A DNA stretch of 64,000 bases from Streptomyces qinzhouensis. Its GTDB lineage: Bacteria; Actinomycetota; Actinomycetes; Streptomycetales; Streptomycetaceae. The stretch covers positions 7,750,001 through 7,814,000 of the forward strand of contig NZ_CP042266.1 of assembly GCF_007856155.1 (NCBI RefSeq), given 5' to 3'. Shown piece by piece: positions 46,501 to 57,685 of the stretch (the stretch's first letter is position 1; every line of letters starts with the position of its first letter). A program made the position numbers and the translations under genes. The notes under the pieces are model-generated. The model was given only the letters and a program-made list of their open reading frames with translations. It was not told where the DNA came from and made no database searches.

Positions 46501-49500
46501 CCGGGTCCAGGAGGTACCCGAAGAGCTGGAGGGATACCTCCGAAACGGCAGCTACAGCAGTGTCGCTTCCGGCCGGGTGGCTTACACCTTGGGCCTTGAG
46601 GGCCCGGCGGTCTCGGTGGATACGGCGTGCTCGTCGTCGTTGGTGGCGTTGCATCTGGCGGTGCAGGCGCTGCGGCAGGGTGAGTGCGATATGGCGATCG
46701 CCGGCGGGGTAACGGTGATGTCCACCCCGAACACCTTTATTGAATTCAGCCGCCAGCACGGGCTTTCCACGGACGGCCGCTGCAAGGCATTCGCCGACTC
46801 GGCCGATGGCACCGCGTTCTCCGAAGGCGTCGGGTTGTTGTTGGTGGAGCGGTTGTCGGATGCGGTGCGGTTGGGTCATGGGGTGTTGGGTGTGGTGCGG
46901 GGTTCTGCGGTGAATCAGGATGGTGCGTCGAATGGGTTGACGGCGCCGAATGGTCCTTCGCAGGAGCGGGTGATTCGTGCGGCGTTGTTGTCGGGTGGGT
47001 TGGTGGGTGGGGATGTTGATGTGGTGGAGGGGCATGGGACGGGGACGGGGTTGGGGGATCCGATTGAGGCGGGGGCGTTGTTGGGGACGTATGGGCGGGA
47101 TCGTGGTGTGGGTGGTGTGCCGTTGTGGTTGGGGTCGTTGAAGTCGAATGTGGGGCATGCGCAGGCGGCTGCGGGTGTGGGTGGGGTGATGAAGATGGTG
47201 TTGGCGATGGAGCGTGGTGTGGTGCCGAGGACGTTGCATGTGGGGGTGCCGTCGTCGCTTGTGGATTGGGAGTCGGGTGGGGTGCGGTTGGCGGTGGAGG
47301 CGGTGGAGTGGCCTGAGGTGGGTCGGGTGCGGCGGGCGGGTGTGTCGTCGTTCGGGATCAGTGGTACCAATGCGCACGTCATTGTTGAGGAGGCGCCGGC
47401 CGAGCTGCGGGGGGTGTCTTCGGTTTCGGGGGGTGTGCCGGGGACTGGTTCGGGCGTGGTGCCGTGGGTGTTGTCGGGGCGGAGTGAGGGGGCGTTGCGG
47501 GCGCAGGCGGGGCGGTTGCGGGAGGCGTTGGAGTCCGGGGGCCTGGTGGATGCGGAGCCGGGCGCGGTCGCGCGGGCCCTGGTGACCACCCGTACCGTGT
47601 TCGATCATCGGGCTGTGGTGGTGGGTTCGGATCGTGCCGCGTTGGTGGCGGGGCTCGAGGCCCTGGCCTCGGGCACCGGCTCACCCACCGTCGCGCGGGG
47701 GCACTCCGGCGAACTCGGGAAGGTTGCTTTTGTCTTCTCGGGTCAGGGGAGTCAGCGGTTGGGGATGGGTCGGGAGTTGTATGAGGTGTTTCCGGTGTTT
47801 GCGGGGGCGTTGGATGAGGTGTTGGGGGTTTTGGGGTTGCCGTTGCGTGAGGTGATGTGGGGTGGGGATGAGGGGTTGTTGGGGCGGACGGAGTTTACGC
47901 AGCCGGCGTTGTTTGCGTTTGAGGTGGCGTTGTTTCGGTTGTTGGAGTCGTGGGGTGTGGTGGCGGATGTGGTGGTGGGGCATTCGGTGGGTGAGGTGGT
48001 GGCGGCGTTTGTGGCGGGGGTGTTGTCGTTGGAGGATGCGGGGCGTTTGGTGGTGGCTCGGGCGGGGTTGTTGGGTGGTTTGCCGGAGGGTGGGGGGATG
48101 GTGGCGGTGGGGGTTTCGGAGGGTGTGGCTTTGGAGGCGTTGGTGGGGTTTGAGGGGGTGTCGGTGGCGGCGGTGAATGGTGTGGATCGGGTGGTGTTGT
48201 CGGGTCCGTTGGATGAGGTGGGTGGGGTGGTTGGGGTGTTGGGTGTGGAGGGGCGTCGGTTGGGGGTGTCGCATGCGTTTCATTCGGCTTTGGTGGAGCC
48301 GGTGTTGGGGGAGTTCGGTCGGGTGGTTGAGGGGTTGGTGTTGGGTGAGCCGGTGGTTCCGGTGGTGTCGAATGTGACGGGTGGGGTTGCGGGGGTGGGG
48401 TTGTTGTCGGATCCGGGGTATTGGGTGCGGCATGTGCGGGAGACGGTGCGTTTTCATGCGGGGATGGAGGCGTTGGTGGGGTTGGGTGTGTCGACGGTGG
48501 TGGAGGTGGGTCCGGGGGCGTCGTTGTCGGCGTTGGTGGATGGGGTGGCGTTGTTGCGGCGGGGTCGGGGTGAGGTGGAGTCGTTGGTTGAGGGTGTGGG
48601 TCGGGTGTTCGCGCGGGGTGGTGGGGTGGAGTGGCCGAGGGTCCTTGATGCCTTGGGTGGGGTTGGGGTTTCGGGTGGGGTGGTGGGTTTGCCGACGTAT
48701 GCGTTTCAGCGGGAGCGGTTTTGGTTGGATGCGGGTCGTCGGGTGGGGGATGTGGGTGGGTTGGGGTTGGTGGATGCGGGTCATGGGTTGTTGGGGGCGC
48801 GGGTGGAGATGGCGGGTGGTGCGGGGTATGTGTTTACGGGTCGGGTGGGTCGGGATTCGCATCCGTGGTTGGTGGATCATGCGGTGGCGGGGATGGTTGT
48901 GCTGCCTGCGACGGGGTTTTTGGAGCTGGCGTTGGTGGCGGGGGAGCAGTTGGGTCTGGGTGAGGTCCGTGAACTGACTGTGGAAGCGCCTCTCGCCCTC
49001 CCCGAGACCACCCCCACCACACTCCAGATCACCGTGGACTCGGCGGACGGAACCGGTCTGCGCGCGGTGAACATCTACTCGCAGCAGGGCGAAGGGACCG
49101 ACTGGGTCCGGCACGCCACCGGGTCACTGGCCCCGGCGGGGGATCCCGCGGGCTCTGCCGTACCGACGACTGACGCCGTCTGGCCGCCCGCCGGTGCCAC
49201 CCCGCTCCCGGTGGACGACGCGTATGCCTGGCTGGCGGACCGGGGATACGAGTACGGTCCGGCGTTCCAGGGGCTCCGCGCTGCCTGGCGACTGGGGACC
49301 GAGGTCCTGGCCGAGGTCCGGCCGCCGCACGGCCCGGCTGACCCGGACCGCTTTGTCATCCACCCCGCCCTCTTCGACGCAGCTCTGCATCCGCTGGCCC
49401 TGAACCAGGTGGACGGAGTGAGCGCACCCAGCGGCCGCGTGGTGCTGCCCTTCTCCTGGTCGGGCGTCCGGGTGCACCGGTCGGGCGGCACGGACGAACT

Positions 49501-52500
49501 GAGGGTCCGGCTGACACCTACCGGGACGGGCACGGTCCGGCTCGCTCTCAGCGACCGATCCGGTGAGCCGGTGGCATCGGTCGCCGCTCTTACCGTCCGG
49601 GACACCGAGCCGGCCCGCCTCCTCGACGGAGCCGGTCGCCATCCCGATCTGTTCGGTGTGGAGTGGCGTGGGGTGGGTGTGTCGGTGGATGGTTTGGGTG
49701 TGGGTGGGGTGGAGGGGTTTGTGGTGGTGGAGTGTGTGGTGCCGGTGGGGTTGGGTGTGGTGGAGGGTTTGCGGGTGGTTTTGGGTGGTGTGTTGGGTGG
49801 GGTGCGGGGTGTGTTGGAGGGTGGTGGTGGGGTGGTTGTGGTGACGCGTGGTGGTGTGGGTGTGGGGGGTGTGGTGGTGGATCCGGTGGTGTCGGGTGTG
49901 TGGGGTTTGGTGCGGTCGGTGGAGGCGGAGTTTCCGGGGCGGGTGGTGTTGGTGGATGTGGATGAGGGTGTGGTGGTGGGGGATGGTTTGGGTGGTGTGT
50001 TGGGTGGGGTGGTGTCGTGGGCTGTGGGTGTGGGGGAGTGGCAGGTGGTGGTGCGTGGTGGTGAGGTTCTGGTTCCGCGGTTGGTGAGGGCGGATGTGGG
50101 CGCTGGTGTTGGTGTTGGTGGTGTGTCGTTTGGGTCGGGGTGGGTGTTGGTGTCGGGTGGGACGGGTGGTTTGGGTGGTGTGGTGGCGCGGCGTTTGGTG
50201 GAGGGTTTTGGGGTGCGGCGGTTGGTGTTGGTGAGTCGTCGTGGTTTGGGTGCTCCGGGGGCGGTGGGTTTGCGGGATGAGTTGGTGGGGTTGGGTGCTG
50301 AGGTGTTGGTGGTGGGGTGTGATGTGGGTGATCGGGTGGGGTTGCGGGGTGTGGTGGAGGGGTTGTCGGGTGGGTTGTCGGGTGTGGTGCATGTGGCGGG
50401 TGTGTTGGATGACGTGACGGTGGGTGGGTTGTCGGTGGAGCGGTTGGAGGGGGTGTTGCGGGCGAAGGCGGATGCGGGGTGGTTTTTGCATGAGGTGGCG
50501 TGTGAGGTGGGGGTGGAGGCGTTTGTGGTGTTTTCGTCGGTGGCGGGTGTGGTGGGGACTGCGGGTCAGGGGGGTTATGCGGCGGCGAATGGTTTTGTTG
50601 ATGGGTTGGTGGAGTTGCGGCGTGGGTTGGGGTTGCCGGGGGTGTCGTTGCGGTGGGGGTTGTGGGAGCGGTCCACGGGGATGACCGACCACCTCACCGA
50701 GACGGACCGGGCGCGATTGCGCCGTACGGGAATCGACCCGCTCCCCACGGAGGACGCCCTCACCCTCTTCGAACTGGGTCTGCGCTCCGGTCGTGCGGAG
50801 GTTGTTCCGGTACGGCTCAACCTGCCCGCACTGCGCGAGCGAGGCGACGACCTGCCCGTGATCCTGCGCGATCTGGTCCGCACCCCGCGCCGGAAGGAGG
50901 AGTCCGGGTCCGGGTCCGGGGGTGCGGGCCTGCGGCAACAGCTCGCCGACCTCGACGAGGACGGCCGGCGCAAGATCCTCCTGGAGACCGTCCGGACGGA
51001 GACCGCATCCGTACTGGGGTACTCCCGGGCAGCCGACATCGACGCCGAACGCGATTTCCAGCACCTCGGTTTTGATTCGCTCACGGCGGTGGAGTTGCGG
51101 AATCGGTTGGGTGTGGTGACGGGGTTGGAGTTGCCGTCGACAGTGGTGTTCGACTATCCGAGTCCGATTTCGTTGGCTGGGTTTTTGTCGGAGGGCGTGG
51201 GTGGTGGTGGGCCGGTGGTCGATGTGGTCGGTGGGGGTGGGATATCGGTGGGGGTGTCGGATGATCCGATTGTGATTGTGGGGATGGCGTGCCGTTTCCC
51301 GGGTGGGGTGGATTCGCCGGAGGATTTGTGGGATTTGTTGATGGCGGAGGGTGAGGTGGTGGGGGAGTTTCCGCGGGATCGTGGGTGGGATTTGGATCGG
51401 TTGTTTGATGATGATCCGGATCGTGCGGGTACTTCGTATGCGCGGCGTGGTGGGTTTCTTTATGGTGCGGCTGATTTCGATGCGGAGTTTTTCGGGATGA
51501 GTCCGCGGGAGGCGTTGGCGACGGATCCGCAGCAGCGGTTGTTGCTGGAGACGGCGTGGGAGGTGTTCGAGCGGGCGGGGATCGACCCGCGGTCGGTTCG
51601 GGGCAGCCGGACCGGTGTGTTCACCGGTGTCATGTACAACGACTACGCCTCACGACTGCACACCATGCCGGAGGAGCTGGAGGGCTACCTGCTCAACGGA
51701 AGTGCCGGAAGCGTGGCCTCCGGACGGGTGGCTTACACCCTCGGTCTTGAGGGCCCGGCGGTGACGGTGGACACGGCGTGCTCGTCGTCGCTGGTCGCGC
51801 TGCACCTCGCGGCCCAGGCGCTGCGGCAGGGTGAGTGCGATATGGCGATCGCCGGCGGAGTGACGGTGATGTCCACCCCGAACACCTTCATCGAGTTCAG
51901 CCGTCAGCGTGGGTTGTCGGTTGATGGTCGGTGCAGGGCGTTTGCGGAGGGGGCGGATGGGACGGGGTGGAGTGAGGGTGTGGGGTTGTTGTTGGTGGAG
52001 CGGTTGTCGGATGCGGTGCGGTTGGGTCATGGGGTGTTGGGTGTGGTGCGGGGTTCTGCGGTGAATCAGGATGGTGCGTCGAATGGGTTGACGGCGCCGA
52101 ATGGTCCTTCGCAGGAGCGGGTGATTCGTGCGGCGTTGTTGTCGGGTGGGTTGGTGGGTGGGGATGTTGATGTGGTGGAGGGTCATGGGACGGGGACGGG
52201 GTTGGGGGATCCGATTGAGGCGGGGGCGTTGTTGGGGACGTATGGGCGGGATCGTGGTGTGGGTGGTGTGCCGTTGTGGTTGGGGTCGTTGAAGTCGAAT
52301 GTGGGGCATGCGCAGGCGGCTGCGGGTGTGGGTGGGGTGATGAAGATGGTGTTGGCGATGGAGCGTGGTGTGGTGCCGAGGACGTTGCATGTGGGGGTGC
52401 CGTCGTCGCATGTGGATTGGGAGTCGGGTGGGGTGCGGTTGGCGGTGGAGGCGGTGGAGTGGCCTGAGGTGGGTCGGGTACGGCGGGCGGGTGTGTCGTC

Positions 52501-55500
52501 GTTCGGGATCAGCGGTACCAATGCGCACGTCATTGTTGAAGAGGCGCCGGCCGAGCTGCGGGCAAGCCGGGACGGCGGTGATCGTGCATCCGGCGCCGAG
52601 GGGGCGGCGGATATGGATGCGGTGTCGGCAGGGGTCGTGCCGTGGGTGTTGTCGGGGCGGAGTGAGGGTGCGTTGCGGGCGCAGGCGGGGCGGTTGCGGG
52701 AGGCGTTGGAGTCCGGGGGCCTGGTGGACACGGAGCCGGGCGCGGTCGCGCGGGCGCTCGTGACCACCCGTACGGCCTTCGATCACCGCGCGGTGGTGGT
52801 CGGCCGTGACCGCGAGGAGCTGATTGCGAAGCTGGACGCGGTGGCTTCCGGAGTCGCGGTGACCGAACCGCCGGCCGCTGGAGGCCTGGCCCTGGTGTTT
52901 TCGGGTCAGGGGAGTCAGCGGTTGGGGATGGGTCGGGAGTTGTATGAGGTGTTTCCGGTGTTTGCGGGGGCGTTGGATGAGGTGTTGGGGGTTTTGGGGT
53001 TGCCGTTGCGTGAGGTGATGTGGGGTGGGGATGAGGGGTTGTTGGGGCGGACGGAGTTTACGCAGCCGGCGTTGTTTGCGTTTGAGGTGGCGTTGTTTCG
53101 GTTGTTGGAGTCGTGGGGTGTGGTGGCGGATGTGGTGGTGGGGCATTCGGTGGGTGAGGTGGTGGCGGCGTTTGTGGCGGGGGTGTTGTCGTTGGAGGAT
53201 GCGGGGCGTTTGGTGGTGGCTCGGGCGGGGTTGTTGGGTGGTTTGCCGGAGGGTGGGGGGATGGTGGCGGTGGGGGTTTCGGAGGGTGTGGCTTTGGAGG
53301 CGTTGGTGGGGTTTGAGGGGGTGTCGGTGGCGGCGGTGAATGGTGTGGATCGGGTTGTGTTGTCGGGTCCGTTGGATGAGGTGGTTGGGGTGGTTGGGGT
53401 GTTGGGTGTGGAGGGGCGTCGGTTGGGGGTGTCGCATGCGTTTCATTCGGCTTTGGTGGAGCCGGTGTTGGGGGAGTTTGGTCGGGTGGTTGAGGGGTTG
53501 GTGTTGGGTGAGCCGGTGGTTCCGGTGGTGTCGAATGTGACGGGTGGGGTTGCGGGGGTGGGGTTGTTGTCGGATCCGGGGTATTGGGTGCGGCATGTGC
53601 GGGAGACGGTGCGTTTTCATGCGGGGATGGAGGCGTTGGTGGGGTTGGGTGTGTCGACGGTGGTGGAGGTGGGTCCGGGGGCGTCGTTGTCGGCGTTGGT
53701 GGATGGGGTGGCGTTGTTGCGGCGGGGTCGGGGTGAGGTGGAGTCGTTGGTTGAGGGTGTGGGTCGGGTGTTCGCGCGGGGTGGTGGGGTGGAGTGGCCG
53801 AGGGTTCTCGATGCCTTGGGTGCGGGTGGGGTTGGGGTTTCGGGTGGGGTGGTGGGTTTGCCGACGTATGCGTTTCAGCGGGAGCGGTTTTGGTTGGATG
53901 CGGGTCGTCGGGTGGGGGATGTGGGTGGGTTGGGGTTGGTGGATGCGGGTCATGGGTTGTTGGGGGCGCGGGTGGAGATGGCGGGTGGTGCGGGGTATGT
54001 GTTCACGGGTCGGGTGGGTCGGGATTCGCATTCGTGGTTGGTGGATCATGCGGTGGTGGGGATGGTTGTGCTGCCGGCGACGGGGTTTTTGGAGCTGGCG
54101 TTGGTGGCGGGGGAGCAGTTGGGTCTGGGTGAGGTCCGTGAACTGACTCTGGAGGCGCCTCTCGCCCTCCCCGAGACCACCCCCACCACACTCCAGATCA
54201 CCGTTGCCGAACCCGACGGAAACGGACTGTGCGAGCTCGTCGTCTACGCACGCCGGGACGAGGCGGCCGAAGGCCGCAGTGGCCTGCCGTGGATCCGCCA
54301 CGCCCATGGATATCTGGCAGCCGCGGAACTCCCGCCGGCTCCCGCCGCCACGGCCTCGCCTCCGGCGGACGCGGTGAGCCTGGCCCCTGACGCGCTGTAC
54401 GCCCGGCTCGACAGCCTCGGCTATGGATACGGCCCGGCGTTCCAGGGCCTCAGCGCCGCCTGGCACGGTACCGACGGGACGCTGTTCGCCGAGGTGGAGC
54501 CCGTCGGTGACATCGCGGGCGATCCGGGCCGGTATCTCGTACATCCGGCGCTTCTGGACGCCGCGCTCCATGTCCTCGGACACGACTCGGAAGACCGGCT
54601 GAGGCTGCCGTTCTCCTGGTCGGGAGTGCGGCGGTACGACGGCGACGCCGAGGCCGGGCTGCGGGTCCGGTTCGTTCCCACGGGACAGGACGGATACGGC
54701 CTGGTCGTGACCGATCCGGCCGGCCGGCCCGTGCTGACGGTGGACGCGCTGACCCTCCGTCCCCTCGACCCGGCGCAGCTGGCCGGACTCGTATCAGCGG
54801 CGGGCGCCGGCGGCGACTCCCTGTACGAAGTCGCCTGGATTCCCGCCGGTCCGGCCGACCCGCACCGGGCCGCCCCGGCGATCGCCGTACTCGGCGACGG
54901 GGACCTTCCGGCCGCCCTGGCCGTGCCGGGGGCGGCCCGGTTCGACGACCCGGCGGCGGTCACGGCCGCCACGGCCGGAGACACCCCCGCCCCGGACGGA
55001 GTGGTCGCCCTCTTCACCGGAGCCGTGGAGACCGGCCCGTTGGCCGAGGCCCACCGGTCCGCGCGCGACGCGCTCGCCCTCGTACAGCGGTGGCTGACGG
55101 CCGAGGTACCCCCCGCCACCAGGCTGATCGTGGTGACGCACGGCGCTGTCGCGGCGGGCCCCGACGACGGCGTACCCGGTCTGGGCACCTCGCCGGTGTG
55201 GGGACTGCTGCGATCCGCGCAGTCCGAACATCCGGGGCGCTTCGTCCTGCTGGACCTCCCGCCATCCGGCGCCGGCGGACCGCGGCGCGCGCTTCCCGAC
55301 GACGTCATCGGCGCGGTTCTGGGCAGCGAGACCGACGACCGGTTCGCCGTTCGGGAAGGACGGTTGCTCGTTCCCCGGCTGGTCCGCCTCCAACCGCCCC
55401 GGAATACGGCAGGGCCGCGGTTCGACCCCGGCCGTACCGCGCTGATCACCGGCGGTACGGGACAGCTCGGCCGGGCGCTGGCACGCCATCTGGTGACCAC

Positions 55501-56752
55501 GCACGGTATCCGCCACCTCCTGCTGACGAGCCGCCGCGGCCCGGAAGCCGAGGGAGCCCACGAGCTCACGGCCGAGCTGGCCGAACTCGGCGCCGAGGTC
55601 ACCGTCGCGGCCTGCGATGCGGCGGACCCGGCAGCCCTGGCCCGGCTGTTGGAGTCGATCCCGGCCGAACGTCCGCCGGGGATCGTCGTCCACGCGGCGG
55701 GGATCACCGACGACGGCCTGGTGCAGTCACTGACGGACGAGCGGACGGCCGCGGTCCTGCGGCCGAAGGCGGATGCCGCCTGGAACCTCCATGAACTCAC
55801 CCGTGAGCCGGCGCCGGAAGCGTTCGTGCTCTACTCCTCCTTCGCCGGAATCCTCGGCAACCCCGGGCAGGCCGCCTACGCGTCGGCCAACACCTTCCTC
55901 GACGCGCTGGCCGCCCACCGAAGGGCCCTCGGTCTGCCCGGCACCTCACTCGCCTGGGGCCTGTGGGAGGGGGACAGCTCCCTCACCGCGGCACTGACCC
56001 GCTCCGACCTGGCCCGACTCGAGCGCAGCGGTGTCGCGGCACTCGATCCGGCGCGGGGCGTCCAACTGTTCGACGCCGCGCTGGCGACCGGGCGCGCCCT
56101 CGCCGTCCCGGTCCGGCTCGACCTGCCCGCTCTGCGCACCCGGGCCGCGGCGGGTGAGACATCACCGCTCTACCAGGAGCTCGTACGGTCCACGGCGGCG
56201 CGCCGGGCCCCGGCCCGCTCCCGGACGCCGGACGTCGTCGGCAGGCTGGCCGGGGCCGAGGACGACACCGAGCGCCTGCGGATCGTCCGGGAGGTGGTAC
56301 GCGGCGAGGTGGCGGCGATCCTCGGCTTCACGGAACCGGCCGCGCTGGACATGGAACGGGGCCTGCTCGACCTGGGCTTCGACTCCCTGACGGCCGTCGA
56401 ACTGCGTAACCGGCTGAACGCCCTCACCGGACGGCAGTTGTCCACCACCCTCGTCTTCGACCATCCGACATCCGAAGCCCTCTCCCGGCATCTGCTCGGC
56501 GAACTCACCGCCTCGGACACCGGCGCTGAAGCCCCTGGTGGCGGGCGGGTTCTCACCTCCGCGCTGGAGGCGCTCGACGCCGTACTGCCGAAGGCGGCAG
56601 TCGACGACGGCCTCCGGGACCGGCTCAGGGACCATCTCGAACGACTGCTCGGACAGTTGTCGTCCGGGGAGGGCGGGGCAGAGCTGGGGAGCCGGCTGGA
56701 GACCGCGTCGGATGACGAGATCTTCGACTTCATCGACCAGGAACTGGGCTGA
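37511..56752 (+). CDS. Modular type I polyketide synthase, loading module plus three KS-AT-DH-KR-ACP modules
   Basis: 6413 residues from TTG 37511 (AAAGGAA upstream). Domains by residue: KSQ 23-447, AT 552-926, ACP 992-1064; KS 1100-1527, AT 1637-1994, DH 2013-2307, KR 2328-2717, ACP 2767-2844; KS 2869-3295, AT 3405-3740, DH 3757-4030, KR 4048-4454, ACP 4484-4560; KS 4586-5012, AT 5125-5461, DH 5479-5750, KR 5770-6207, ACP 6254-6330; docking region 6341-6413. AT motifs are HAFH (malonyl) except YASH (methylmalonyl) in module 1. All catalytic motifs look intact; there is no ER or TE. Predicted product: 6-methylocta-2,4,6-trienoyl-ACP passed to another subunit. DNA composition alternates sharply between C-rich and C-poor blocks. 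Confidence 0.95.
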   Translation: MTPAEVSEHTTPTPQGPGAAAAPIAVVGLACRLPKAPDAATFWDNLLHGVDAVTDIPADRWDIEAHYSADRDAPGRTHQRRGGYLDRIDGFDAAFFGISPREATAMDPQQRLVLELGWEALEDGGIVPGALRGSRTGVFVGAIGDDYATLLRRQGPTAIGRHTLTGLNRGIIANRVSHALGLQGPSVTVDTAQSSSLVAVHMACESLRHGESTLALAGGVNLNIVPESTIGAAKFGGLSPDGRCYTFDARANGYVRGEGAGLIVLKPLDLALRDGDTVHAVIRGSAVNNDGATPGLTTPSARAQEQVVRTALACAGVAAEDVQYVELHGTGTPVGDPVEAAALGAVFGPARPGGTPLTVGSVKTGIGHLEGAAGIAGLLKTVLGIRHGRIPGNLHFDTPNPAIPLAELNLRVPTTDTPWPRPDRPLIAGVSSFGMGGTNCHVVLAAAPAREPAPAPGGGTVDALPVPWVVSARSRKALRAQARRLRHFLADRPGTAPEAVAHALATTRTAFTHRAVVVATGTTALLDGLAAVAAGDDDTPGVVSGVVRETAAPAFVFAGQGAQRPGMGRGLYEAFPVFARALDEVVAAVDEARGDSLRAVMWGSDATTLERTEYAQPALFAFEVALYRLWESWGVTPRWVAGHSVGEFAAAHAAGVLTLRDAAALVVARGRLMQRLPAGGAMVSVAADEETVIGAVAETVTGTGGETGGETGGETGGETGGETGGGVGGGVDIAAVNGPRSVVISGPAAAVAAAAALLTARGIRCRALKVSHAFHSRLMEPALEEFAGHIAAVRFGAPRIPLISTVLGREVTAAELAAPGYWLDQARHAVRFHDAAVALRDAGAGTYLEIGPDSTLTGLLARGAGADAVRIASLRKDRPEAQTATRALAALWATAGTAVDWDTVVGRPADRTELPTYAFQRRRHWPDAALDSGGPGPSTAAGEPDIAAAPMEPAEADVPIEAVVPVVPVEAAEGADGELAGRLRGLPEDEQVRQLLELVRTHAAITLGHVGPRSVDPTLTFEDLGFDSLSGVEFADRLSSATGLRLTGGLVYDYPTADALTRRLRERLLGTDTPSRPRAASASISGSGHVPASAPAFDEPIAIVSMACHYPGGVDSPEDLWRLVAEERDAISEFPDNRGWRTDELYDPVPGEPGRTYTRHGGFLHDADLFDPEFFGISPREAAAMDPQQRLLLQTSWELLERGGIVPGELRGTDVGVYVGAMSQDYGPRLHESADGLEGYLLTGNTASVASGRIAYALGLEGPAVTVDTACSSSLVALHLAVQALRQGECDMAIAGGVAVMATPGMFVEFARQRGLSVDGRCRAFAEGADGTGWSEGVGLLLVERLSDAVRLGHGVLGVVRGSAVNQDGASNGLTAPNGPSQERVIRAALLSGGLVGGDVDVVEGHGTGTGLGDPIEAGALLGTYGRDRGVGGVPLWLGSLKSNVGHAQAAAGVGGVMKMVLAMERGVVPRTLHVGVPSSHVDWESGGVRLAVEAVEWPEVGRVRRAGVSSFGISGTNAHVIVEEAPAELRGVSSVSGGVPGTGSGVVPWVLSGRSEGALRAQAGRLREALESGGLVDTEPGAVARALVTTRTVFDHRAVVVGSDRAALVAGLEALASGTGSPTVVHGTAADRGGVAFVFPGQGSQWAGMAVELLNDSEVFRAGIDACEQALARHVDWSLTDVLRGADNAPTLDRVDVVQPVLFAVMVSLAEMWKSVGVRPTAVVGHSQGEIAAACVAGALSLEDAAKVVALRSIAIGALAGKGGMASVQLPADEVKTRLVPWGDLLSVAAVNGPAATVVAGDADALASFVAACTADSIRARTIAVDYASHSPQVEAIRDELLQVLDGLEPRTTDIAFYSTLEGRPIDTAALDASYWYRNLRGTVQLDQAVRALADDGYRTFIEAGPHPVLTMGIGDTLDEALRDEGPRDPADRPVVIGSLRRDEGGWNRFLTSVATVFAGGLPVDWEALPGIAGSAPAVGLPTYAFQQQRYWINPPVAAGGVGDTGLTSADHPLLAASVPLADDGLLLTGTFSLRTHPWLADHAVAGTVLLPGTAFVELALRAAEEVGGARVDDLTLEAPLVLTRDGEVRLQLTVGAPDDTGARPLRFHARPVPGGGDEADATWTRHATARLVQDGPVPARPDSDSVSASVSRSVSGDTAFGVWPPMGAEPVDIAGLYPRLAEHGYEYGPEFQGLTALWRRDGELYAEARLGEEQTTEAGRYGVHPALLDAVLHAVVGRPRATDADGATADEGPLLPFVWSGLRLLTTGASVVRARITTVAADTVSITLADPAGLPVAEIGSLALRPIAAADLRAMATAVDGHDSLFGVEWRGVGVSVGGLGVGGVEGFVVVECVVPVGLGVVEGLRVVLGGVLGGVRGVLEGGGGVVVVTRGGVGVGGVVVDPVVSGVWGLVRSVEAEFPGRVVLVDVDEGVVVGDGLGGVLGGVVSWAVGVGEWQVVVRGGEVLVPRLVRADAGAGVGIGGVSFGSGWVLVSGGTGGLGGVVARRLVEGFGVRRLVLVSRRGLGAPGAVGLRDELVGLGAEVLVVGCDVGDRVGLRGVVEGLSGGLSGVVHVAGVLDDVTVGGLSVERLEGVLRAKADAGWFLHEVACEVGVEAFVVFSSVAGVVGTAGQGGYAAANGFVDGLVELRRGMGLPGVSLRWGLWERSTGMTDHLTEADVARMARTGVAPMPTEQGLALFDAALAHGDPLPVPARLDLVALRRRAATEGVPPLFRELVRALARRALRSAGSTGPSWAESMAGRSAKDREQTVLDLVRAEVATVLGHSDDGGSVPLDRAFKDLGFDSLTAVELRNRLGVVTGLELPSTVVFDYPSPVSLAGFLLEGVGGGGSVVDVVGGGGISAGVSDDPIVIVGMACRFPGGVDSPEDLWDLLMAEGEVVGEFPRDRGWDLDRLFDDDPDRAGTSYARRGGFLYGAADFDAEFFGMSPREALATDPQQRLLLETAWEVFERAGIDPRSVRGSRTGVFTGVMYNDYASRVQEVPEELEGYLRNGSYSSVASGRVAYTLGLEGPAVSVDTACSSSLVALHLAVQALRQGECDMAIAGGVTVMSTPNTFIEFSRQHGLSTDGRCKAFADSADGTAFSEGVGLLLVERLSDAVRLGHGVLGVVRGSAVNQDGASNGLTAPNGPSQERVIRAALLSGGLVGGDVDVVEGHGTGTGLGDPIEAGALLGTYGRDRGVGGVPLWLGSLKSNVGHAQAAAGVGGVMKMVLAMERGVVPRTLHVGVPSSLVDWESGGVRLAVEAVEWPEVGRVRRAGVSSFGISGTNAHVIVEEAPAELRGVSSVSGGVPGTGSGVVPWVLSGRSEGALRAQAGRLREALESGGLVDAEPGAVARALVTTRTVFDHRAVVVGSDRAALVAGLEALASGTGSPTVARGHSGELGKVAFVFSGQGSQRLGMGRELYEVFPVFAGALDEVLGVLGLPLREVMWGGDEGLLGRTEFTQPALFAFEVALFRLLESWGVVADVVVGHSVGEVVAAFVAGVLSLEDAGRLVVARAGLLGGLPEGGGMVAVGVSEGVALEALVGFEGVSVAAVNGVDRVVLSGPLDEVGGVVGVLGVEGRRLGVSHAFHSALVEPVLGEFGRVVEGLVLGEPVVPVVSNVTGGVAGVGLLSDPGYWVRHVRETVRFHAGMEALVGLGVSTVVEVGPGASLSALVDGVALLRRGRGEVESLVEGVGRVFARGGGVEWPRVLDALGGVGVSGGVVGLPTYAFQRERFWLDAGRRVGDVGGLGLVDAGHGLLGARVEMAGGAGYVFTGRVGRDSHPWLVDHAVAGMVVLPATGFLELALVAGEQLGLGEVRELTVEAPLALPETTPTTLQITVDSADGTGLRAVNIYSQQGEGTDWVRHATGSLAPAGDPAGSAVPTTDAVWPPAGATPLPVDDAYAWLADRGYEYGPAFQGLRAAWRLGTEVLAEVRPPHGPADPDRFVIHPALFDAALHPLALNQVDGVSAPSGRVVLPFSWSGVRVHRSGGTDELRVRLTPTGTGTVRLALSDRSGEPVASVAALTVRDTEPARLLDGAGRHPDLFGVEWRGVGVSVDGLGVGGVEGFVVVECVVPVGLGVVEGLRVVLGGVLGGVRGVLEGGGGVVVVTRGGVGVGGVVVDPVVSGVWGLVRSVEAEFPGRVVLVDVDEGVVVGDGLGGVLGGVVSWAVGVGEWQVVVRGGEVLVPRLVRADVGAGVGVGGVSFGSGWVLVSGGTGGLGGVVARRLVEGFGVRRLVLVSRRGLGAPGAVGLRDELVGLGAEVLVVGCDVGDRVGLRGVVEGLSGGLSGVVHVAGVLDDVTVGGLSVERLEGVLRAKADAGWFLHEVACEVGVEAFVVFSSVAGVVGTAGQGGYAAANGFVDGLVELRRGLGLPGVSLRWGLWERSTGMTDHLTETDRARLRRTGIDPLPTEDALTLFELGLRSGRAEVVPVRLNLPALRERGDDLPVILRDLVRTPRRKEESGSGSGGAGLRQQLADLDEDGRRKILLETVRTETASVLGYSRAADIDAERDFQHLGFDSLTAVELRNRLGVVTGLELPSTVVFDYPSPISLAGFLSEGVGGGGPVVDVVGGGGISVGVSDDPIVIVGMACRFPGGVDSPEDLWDLLMAEGEVVGEFPRDRGWDLDRLFDDDPDRAGTSYARRGGFLYGAADFDAEFFGMSPREALATDPQQRLLLETAWEVFERAGIDPRSVRGSRTGVFTGVMYNDYASRLHTMPEELEGYLLNGSAGSVASGRVAYTLGLEGPAVTVDTACSSSLVALHLAAQALRQGECDMAIAGGVTVMSTPNTFIEFSRQRGLSVDGRCRAFAEGADGTGWSEGVGLLLVERLSDAVRLGHGVLGVVRGSAVNQDGASNGLTAPNGPSQERVIRAALLSGGLVGGDVDVVEGHGTGTGLGDPIEAGALLGTYGRDRGVGGVPLWLGSLKSNVGHAQAAAGVGGVMKMVLAMERGVVPRTLHVGVPSSHVDWESGGVRLAVEAVEWPEVGRVRRAGVSSFGISGTNAHVIVEEAPAELRASRDGGDRASGAEGAADMDAVSAGVVPWVLSGRSEGALRAQAGRLREALESGGLVDTEPGAVARALVTTRTAFDHRAVVVGRDREELIAKLDAVASGVAVTEPPAAGGLALVFSGQGSQRLGMGRELYEVFPVFAGALDEVLGVLGLPLREVMWGGDEGLLGRTEFTQPALFAFEVALFRLLESWGVVADVVVGHSVGEVVAAFVAGVLSLEDAGRLVVARAGLLGGLPEGGGMVAVGVSEGVALEALVGFEGVSVAAVNGVDRVVLSGPLDEVVGVVGVLGVEGRRLGVSHAFHSALVEPVLGEFGRVVEGLVLGEPVVPVVSNVTGGVAGVGLLSDPGYWVRHVRETVRFHAGMEALVGLGVSTVVEVGPGASLSALVDGVALLRRGRGEVESLVEGVGRVFARGGGVEWPRVLDALGAGGVGVSGGVVGLPTYAFQRERFWLDAGRRVGDVGGLGLVDAGHGLLGARVEMAGGAGYVFTGRVGRDSHSWLVDHAVVGMVVLPATGFLELALVAGEQLGLGEVRELTLEAPLALPETTPTTLQITVAEPDGNGLCELVVYARRDEAAEGRSGLPWIRHAHGYLAAAELPPAPAATASPPADAVSLAPDALYARLDSLGYGYGPAFQGLSAAWHGTDGTLFAEVEPVGDIAGDPGRYLVHPALLDAALHVLGHDSEDRLRLPFSWSGVRRYDGDAEAGLRVRFVPTGQDGYGLVVTDPAGRPVLTVDALTLRPLDPAQLAGLVSAAGAGGDSLYEVAWIPAGPADPHRAAPAIAVLGDGDLPAALAVPGAARFDDPAAVTAATAGDTPAPDGVVALFTGAVETGPLAEAHRSARDALALVQRWLTAEVPPATRLIVVTHGAVAAGPDDGVPGLGTSPVWGLLRSAQSEHPGRFVLLDLPPSGAGGPRRALPDDVIGAVLGSETDDRFAVREGRLLVPRLVRLQPPRNTAGPRFDPGRTALITGGTGQLGRALARHLVTTHGIRHLLLTSRRGPEAEGAHELTAELAELGAEVTVAACDAADPAALARLLESIPAERPPGIVVHAAGITDDGLVQSLTDERTAAVLRPKADAAWNLHELTREPAPEAFVLYSSFAGILGNPGQAAYASANTFLDALAAHRRALGLPGTSLAWGLWEGDSSLTAALTRSDLARLERSGVAALDPARGVQLFDAALATGRALAVPVRLDLPALRTRAAAGETSPLYQELVRSTAARRAPARSRTPDVVGRLAGAEDDTERLRIVREVVRGEVAAILGFTEPAALDMERGLLDLGFDSLTAVELRNRLNALTGRQLSTTLVFDHPTSEALSRHLLGELTASDTGAEAPGGGRVLTSALEALDAVLPKAAVDDGLRDRLRDHLERLLGQLSSGEGGAELGSRLETASDDEIFDFIDQELG
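37577..40700 (+). other. PKS loading module: KSQ-AT-ACP
   Basis: The active-site Cys is replaced by Gln193 (CAG at 38087-38089, in VDTAQSSSL) while the His motifs HGTGT and GIGHLEG remain. This is the hallmark of a decarboxylating KSQ. AT Ser644 (GHSVGE) and HAFH predict malonyl-CoA, giving an acetyl starter. ACP Ser1028. The AT contains a repetitive Gly/Glu/Thr insert (see 39617-39700). Confidence 0.9.
39617..39700 (+). repeat. In-frame 12-bp minisatellite inside loading AT
   Basis: Five perfect copies of ACCGGTGGCGAG (39617-39676) followed by two degenerate ones, seven units in all. They encode TGGE repeats running into GGGVGGGV. The insert lies between the AT strand ending in [14 protein letters not shown] and the VDIAAVNGP motif, a surface-loop position, so copy number can change by four residues without frameshift. 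Confidence 0.95.
41445..42384 (+). repeat. KS C-terminal half and linker block, three copies
   Basis: This block in module 1 is nearly identical to about 46835-47694 (module 2) and, for its KS part, to about 51905-52560 (module 3). Modules 1 and 2 share even the hypervariable KS-AT linker. C-poor through the KS part. Confidence 0.88.
44493..45541 (+). repeat. KR block, copy 1 (pairs with 49653-50701)
   Basis: About 1.05 kb almost identical to 49653-50701 at a constant offset of 5160 bp; only a few substitutions seen (for example near 44530, 44937-44957 and 45470). The coding strand is extremely C-poor and rich in GGT, GTG and TTG codons. Confidence 0.93.
45914..46500 (+). repeat. ACP-to-KS block, copy 1 (pairs with 51065-51651)
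   Basis: About 590 bp covering the second half of the ACP, the inter-module linker and the first third of the KS, nearly identical to 51065-51651 (offset 5151). Confidence 0.9.
47738..49034 (+). repeat. AT-DH block, copy 1 (pairs with 52901-54203)
   Basis: About 1.3 kb spanning the AT and first third of the DH of module 2, nearly identical to module 3. The offset changes from 5163 to 5169 because copy 2 has a 6-bp insertion near 53820. Confidence 0.92.
49653..50701 (+). repeat. KR block, copy 2 (pairs with 44493-45541)
   Basis: Second copy of the KR block, covering most of the KR domain of module 2. Boundaries are abrupt: normal C-rich DNA resumes just after the GACCGACCACCTCACCGAG stretch in both copies. 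Confidence 0.93.
51065..51651 (+). repeat. ACP-to-KS block, copy 2 (pairs with 45914-46500)
   Basis: Differs from copy 1 by scattered substitutions in the linker (near 51172-51250). Same C-poor composition. Confidence 0.9.
51266..56500 (+). other. PKS module 3: KS-AT(malonyl)-DH-KR-ACP
   Basis: KS Cys4757. AT Ser5213, SHAFHS (malonyl). DH His5513 in [10 protein letters not shown] and DAALHV. The KR differs from the other two: C-rich DNA, GGTGQLG, and TDD in place of LDD, still B-type-like. ACP Ser6292. Expected output: 6-methylocta-2,4,6-trienoyl. Confidence 0.9.
52901..54203 (+). repeat. AT-DH block, copy 2 (pairs with 47738-49034)
   Basis: Second copy in module 3; includes DH change HAVAG to HAVVG (54047-54060) and HPWL to HSWL. 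Confidence 0.92.
56530..56752 (+). other. PKS C-terminal docking domain
   Basis: About 73 residues, helical ([28 protein letters not shown]) and ending [13 protein letters not shown], the usual tail of actinobacterial cis-AT PKS subunits that hand over to a next subunit. No receiving PKS is encoded in the window. Confidence 0.8.
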
Positions 56753-56911
56753 GGACCCTCCGCATCAGTAGGTGTGGCGCATGTCACATATGCTTAGGTA
56801 ATTTCCTGGATGCCGAATCGTACGGGCGTTCTGCAACGCTTGGTGTTACAGATTCCGTATGAGACATTCCGGGTCGAACGGGGGCTCGGGATCGCCGGCA
56901 CAGGGGGACTA

Positions 56912-57685
56912 GTGAAGTTCGAGATGCTCGGGAACCTGAGTATTCGTGACGGGGAACGTTATCTGGAGCCCAGGGCCAAGAAAGTGGGGATTCTGCTGGC
57001 CGCCCTCTTGCTGAGGGCCAATCAAGTCGTTTCCATCGACCGGCTCGTCCTGGAGATCTGGGGTGAAAGGCCGCCCAGGCGTGCGACGGCCGCGCTCCAT
57101 GTCTATGTATCGCAACTGCGCAAGCTGATTCCGCCGGACCCGGTGTCGGGGCATCCGATCGTGACCCGCTCTCCCGGATACCTGATCCAGGTGAACGCCG
57201 GAGATCTGGATGTGAACGCGTTCCGGGAGCTGCTCGCCCGGGGCCGGCAGTTGATGCGGACCGGCGACTATCTCGGCGCCATCGCGGCTCTGGAGCAGGC
57301 CCAGGCGTTTCCGCGGGGCGATGAGCTGGCCAGACTGGGGGAGGGGCCGATCGTCAGCGGATTCGCCACCTGGCTTACGGAGGCCCGGCTGGAGATGCTG
57401 GAGATGGCGACGGAATGCCGGCTCATGCTGGACCACCACCATGAACTGGTGCCCGGACTCCACGCCCTGCTGAGGGAGTATCCGCTGCACGAGGCTTTCT
57501 ACCGGCAGCTGATGCTCGCCCTCTACCGCTGCGACCGGCGCGCCGACGCCCTCCAGACCTACCGGAAGGCCAGGGCGCTGCTTCAGAGCGAAATCGGTCT
57601 GGAGCCGTGCGCGTCCCTGAGGGAGTTGCACCACGCGATTCTGCACGACGACCCGAAGGGCATGAGGCTCAGCCCGGTCGGCTGA
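56912..57685 (+). CDS. SARP-family pathway regulator
   Basis: 257 residues, small SARP type. N-terminal OmpR-like winged helix (VKFEMLGNLSIRDG, then ALHVYVSQLRKLI and VTRSPGYLIQV) and a BTAD helical domain (about 95-245: DVNAFRELLARGRQ, YPLHEAFYRQLMLALYRCDR in part). SARPs activate biosynthetic operons by binding heptamer repeats. GTG 56912 has GGGGGA five to six bases upstream; an ATG at 56810 is in frame but unsupported. Located 160 bp after the PKS gene on the same strand; the A/T-richer gap suggests its own promoter. Confidence 0.92.
   Translation: MKFEMLGNLSIRDGERYLEPRAKKVGILLAALLLRANQVVSIDRLVLEIWGERPPRRATAALHVYVSQLRKLIPPDPVSGHPIVTRSPGYLIQVNAGDLDVNAFRELLARGRQLMRTGDYLGAIAALEQAQAFPRGDELARLGEGPIVSGFATWLTEARLEMLEMATECRLMLDHHHELVPGLHALLREYPLHEAFYRQLMLALYRCDRRADALQTYRKARALLQSEIGLEPCASLRELHHAILHDDPKGMRLSPVG

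Larger units (their letters stand above)
46115..51190 (+). other. PKS module 2: KS-AT(malonyl)-DH-KR-ACP
   Basis: KS Cys3040. AT Ser3492 in GHSVGE, with SHAFHS (malonyl). DH His3790 in [10 protein letters not shown] and DAALHP. KR is nearly identical in DNA to that of module 1, with LDD. ACP Ser4523. Expected output: 4-methylhexa-2,4-dienoyl. Confidence 0.9.

Noticed and set aside
43004..47608. 1534-codon minus-strand frame rich in His, Thr and Pro
   Set aside because: Antisense to intact PKS domains; open only because the sense strand lacks the codons that would give antisense stops.
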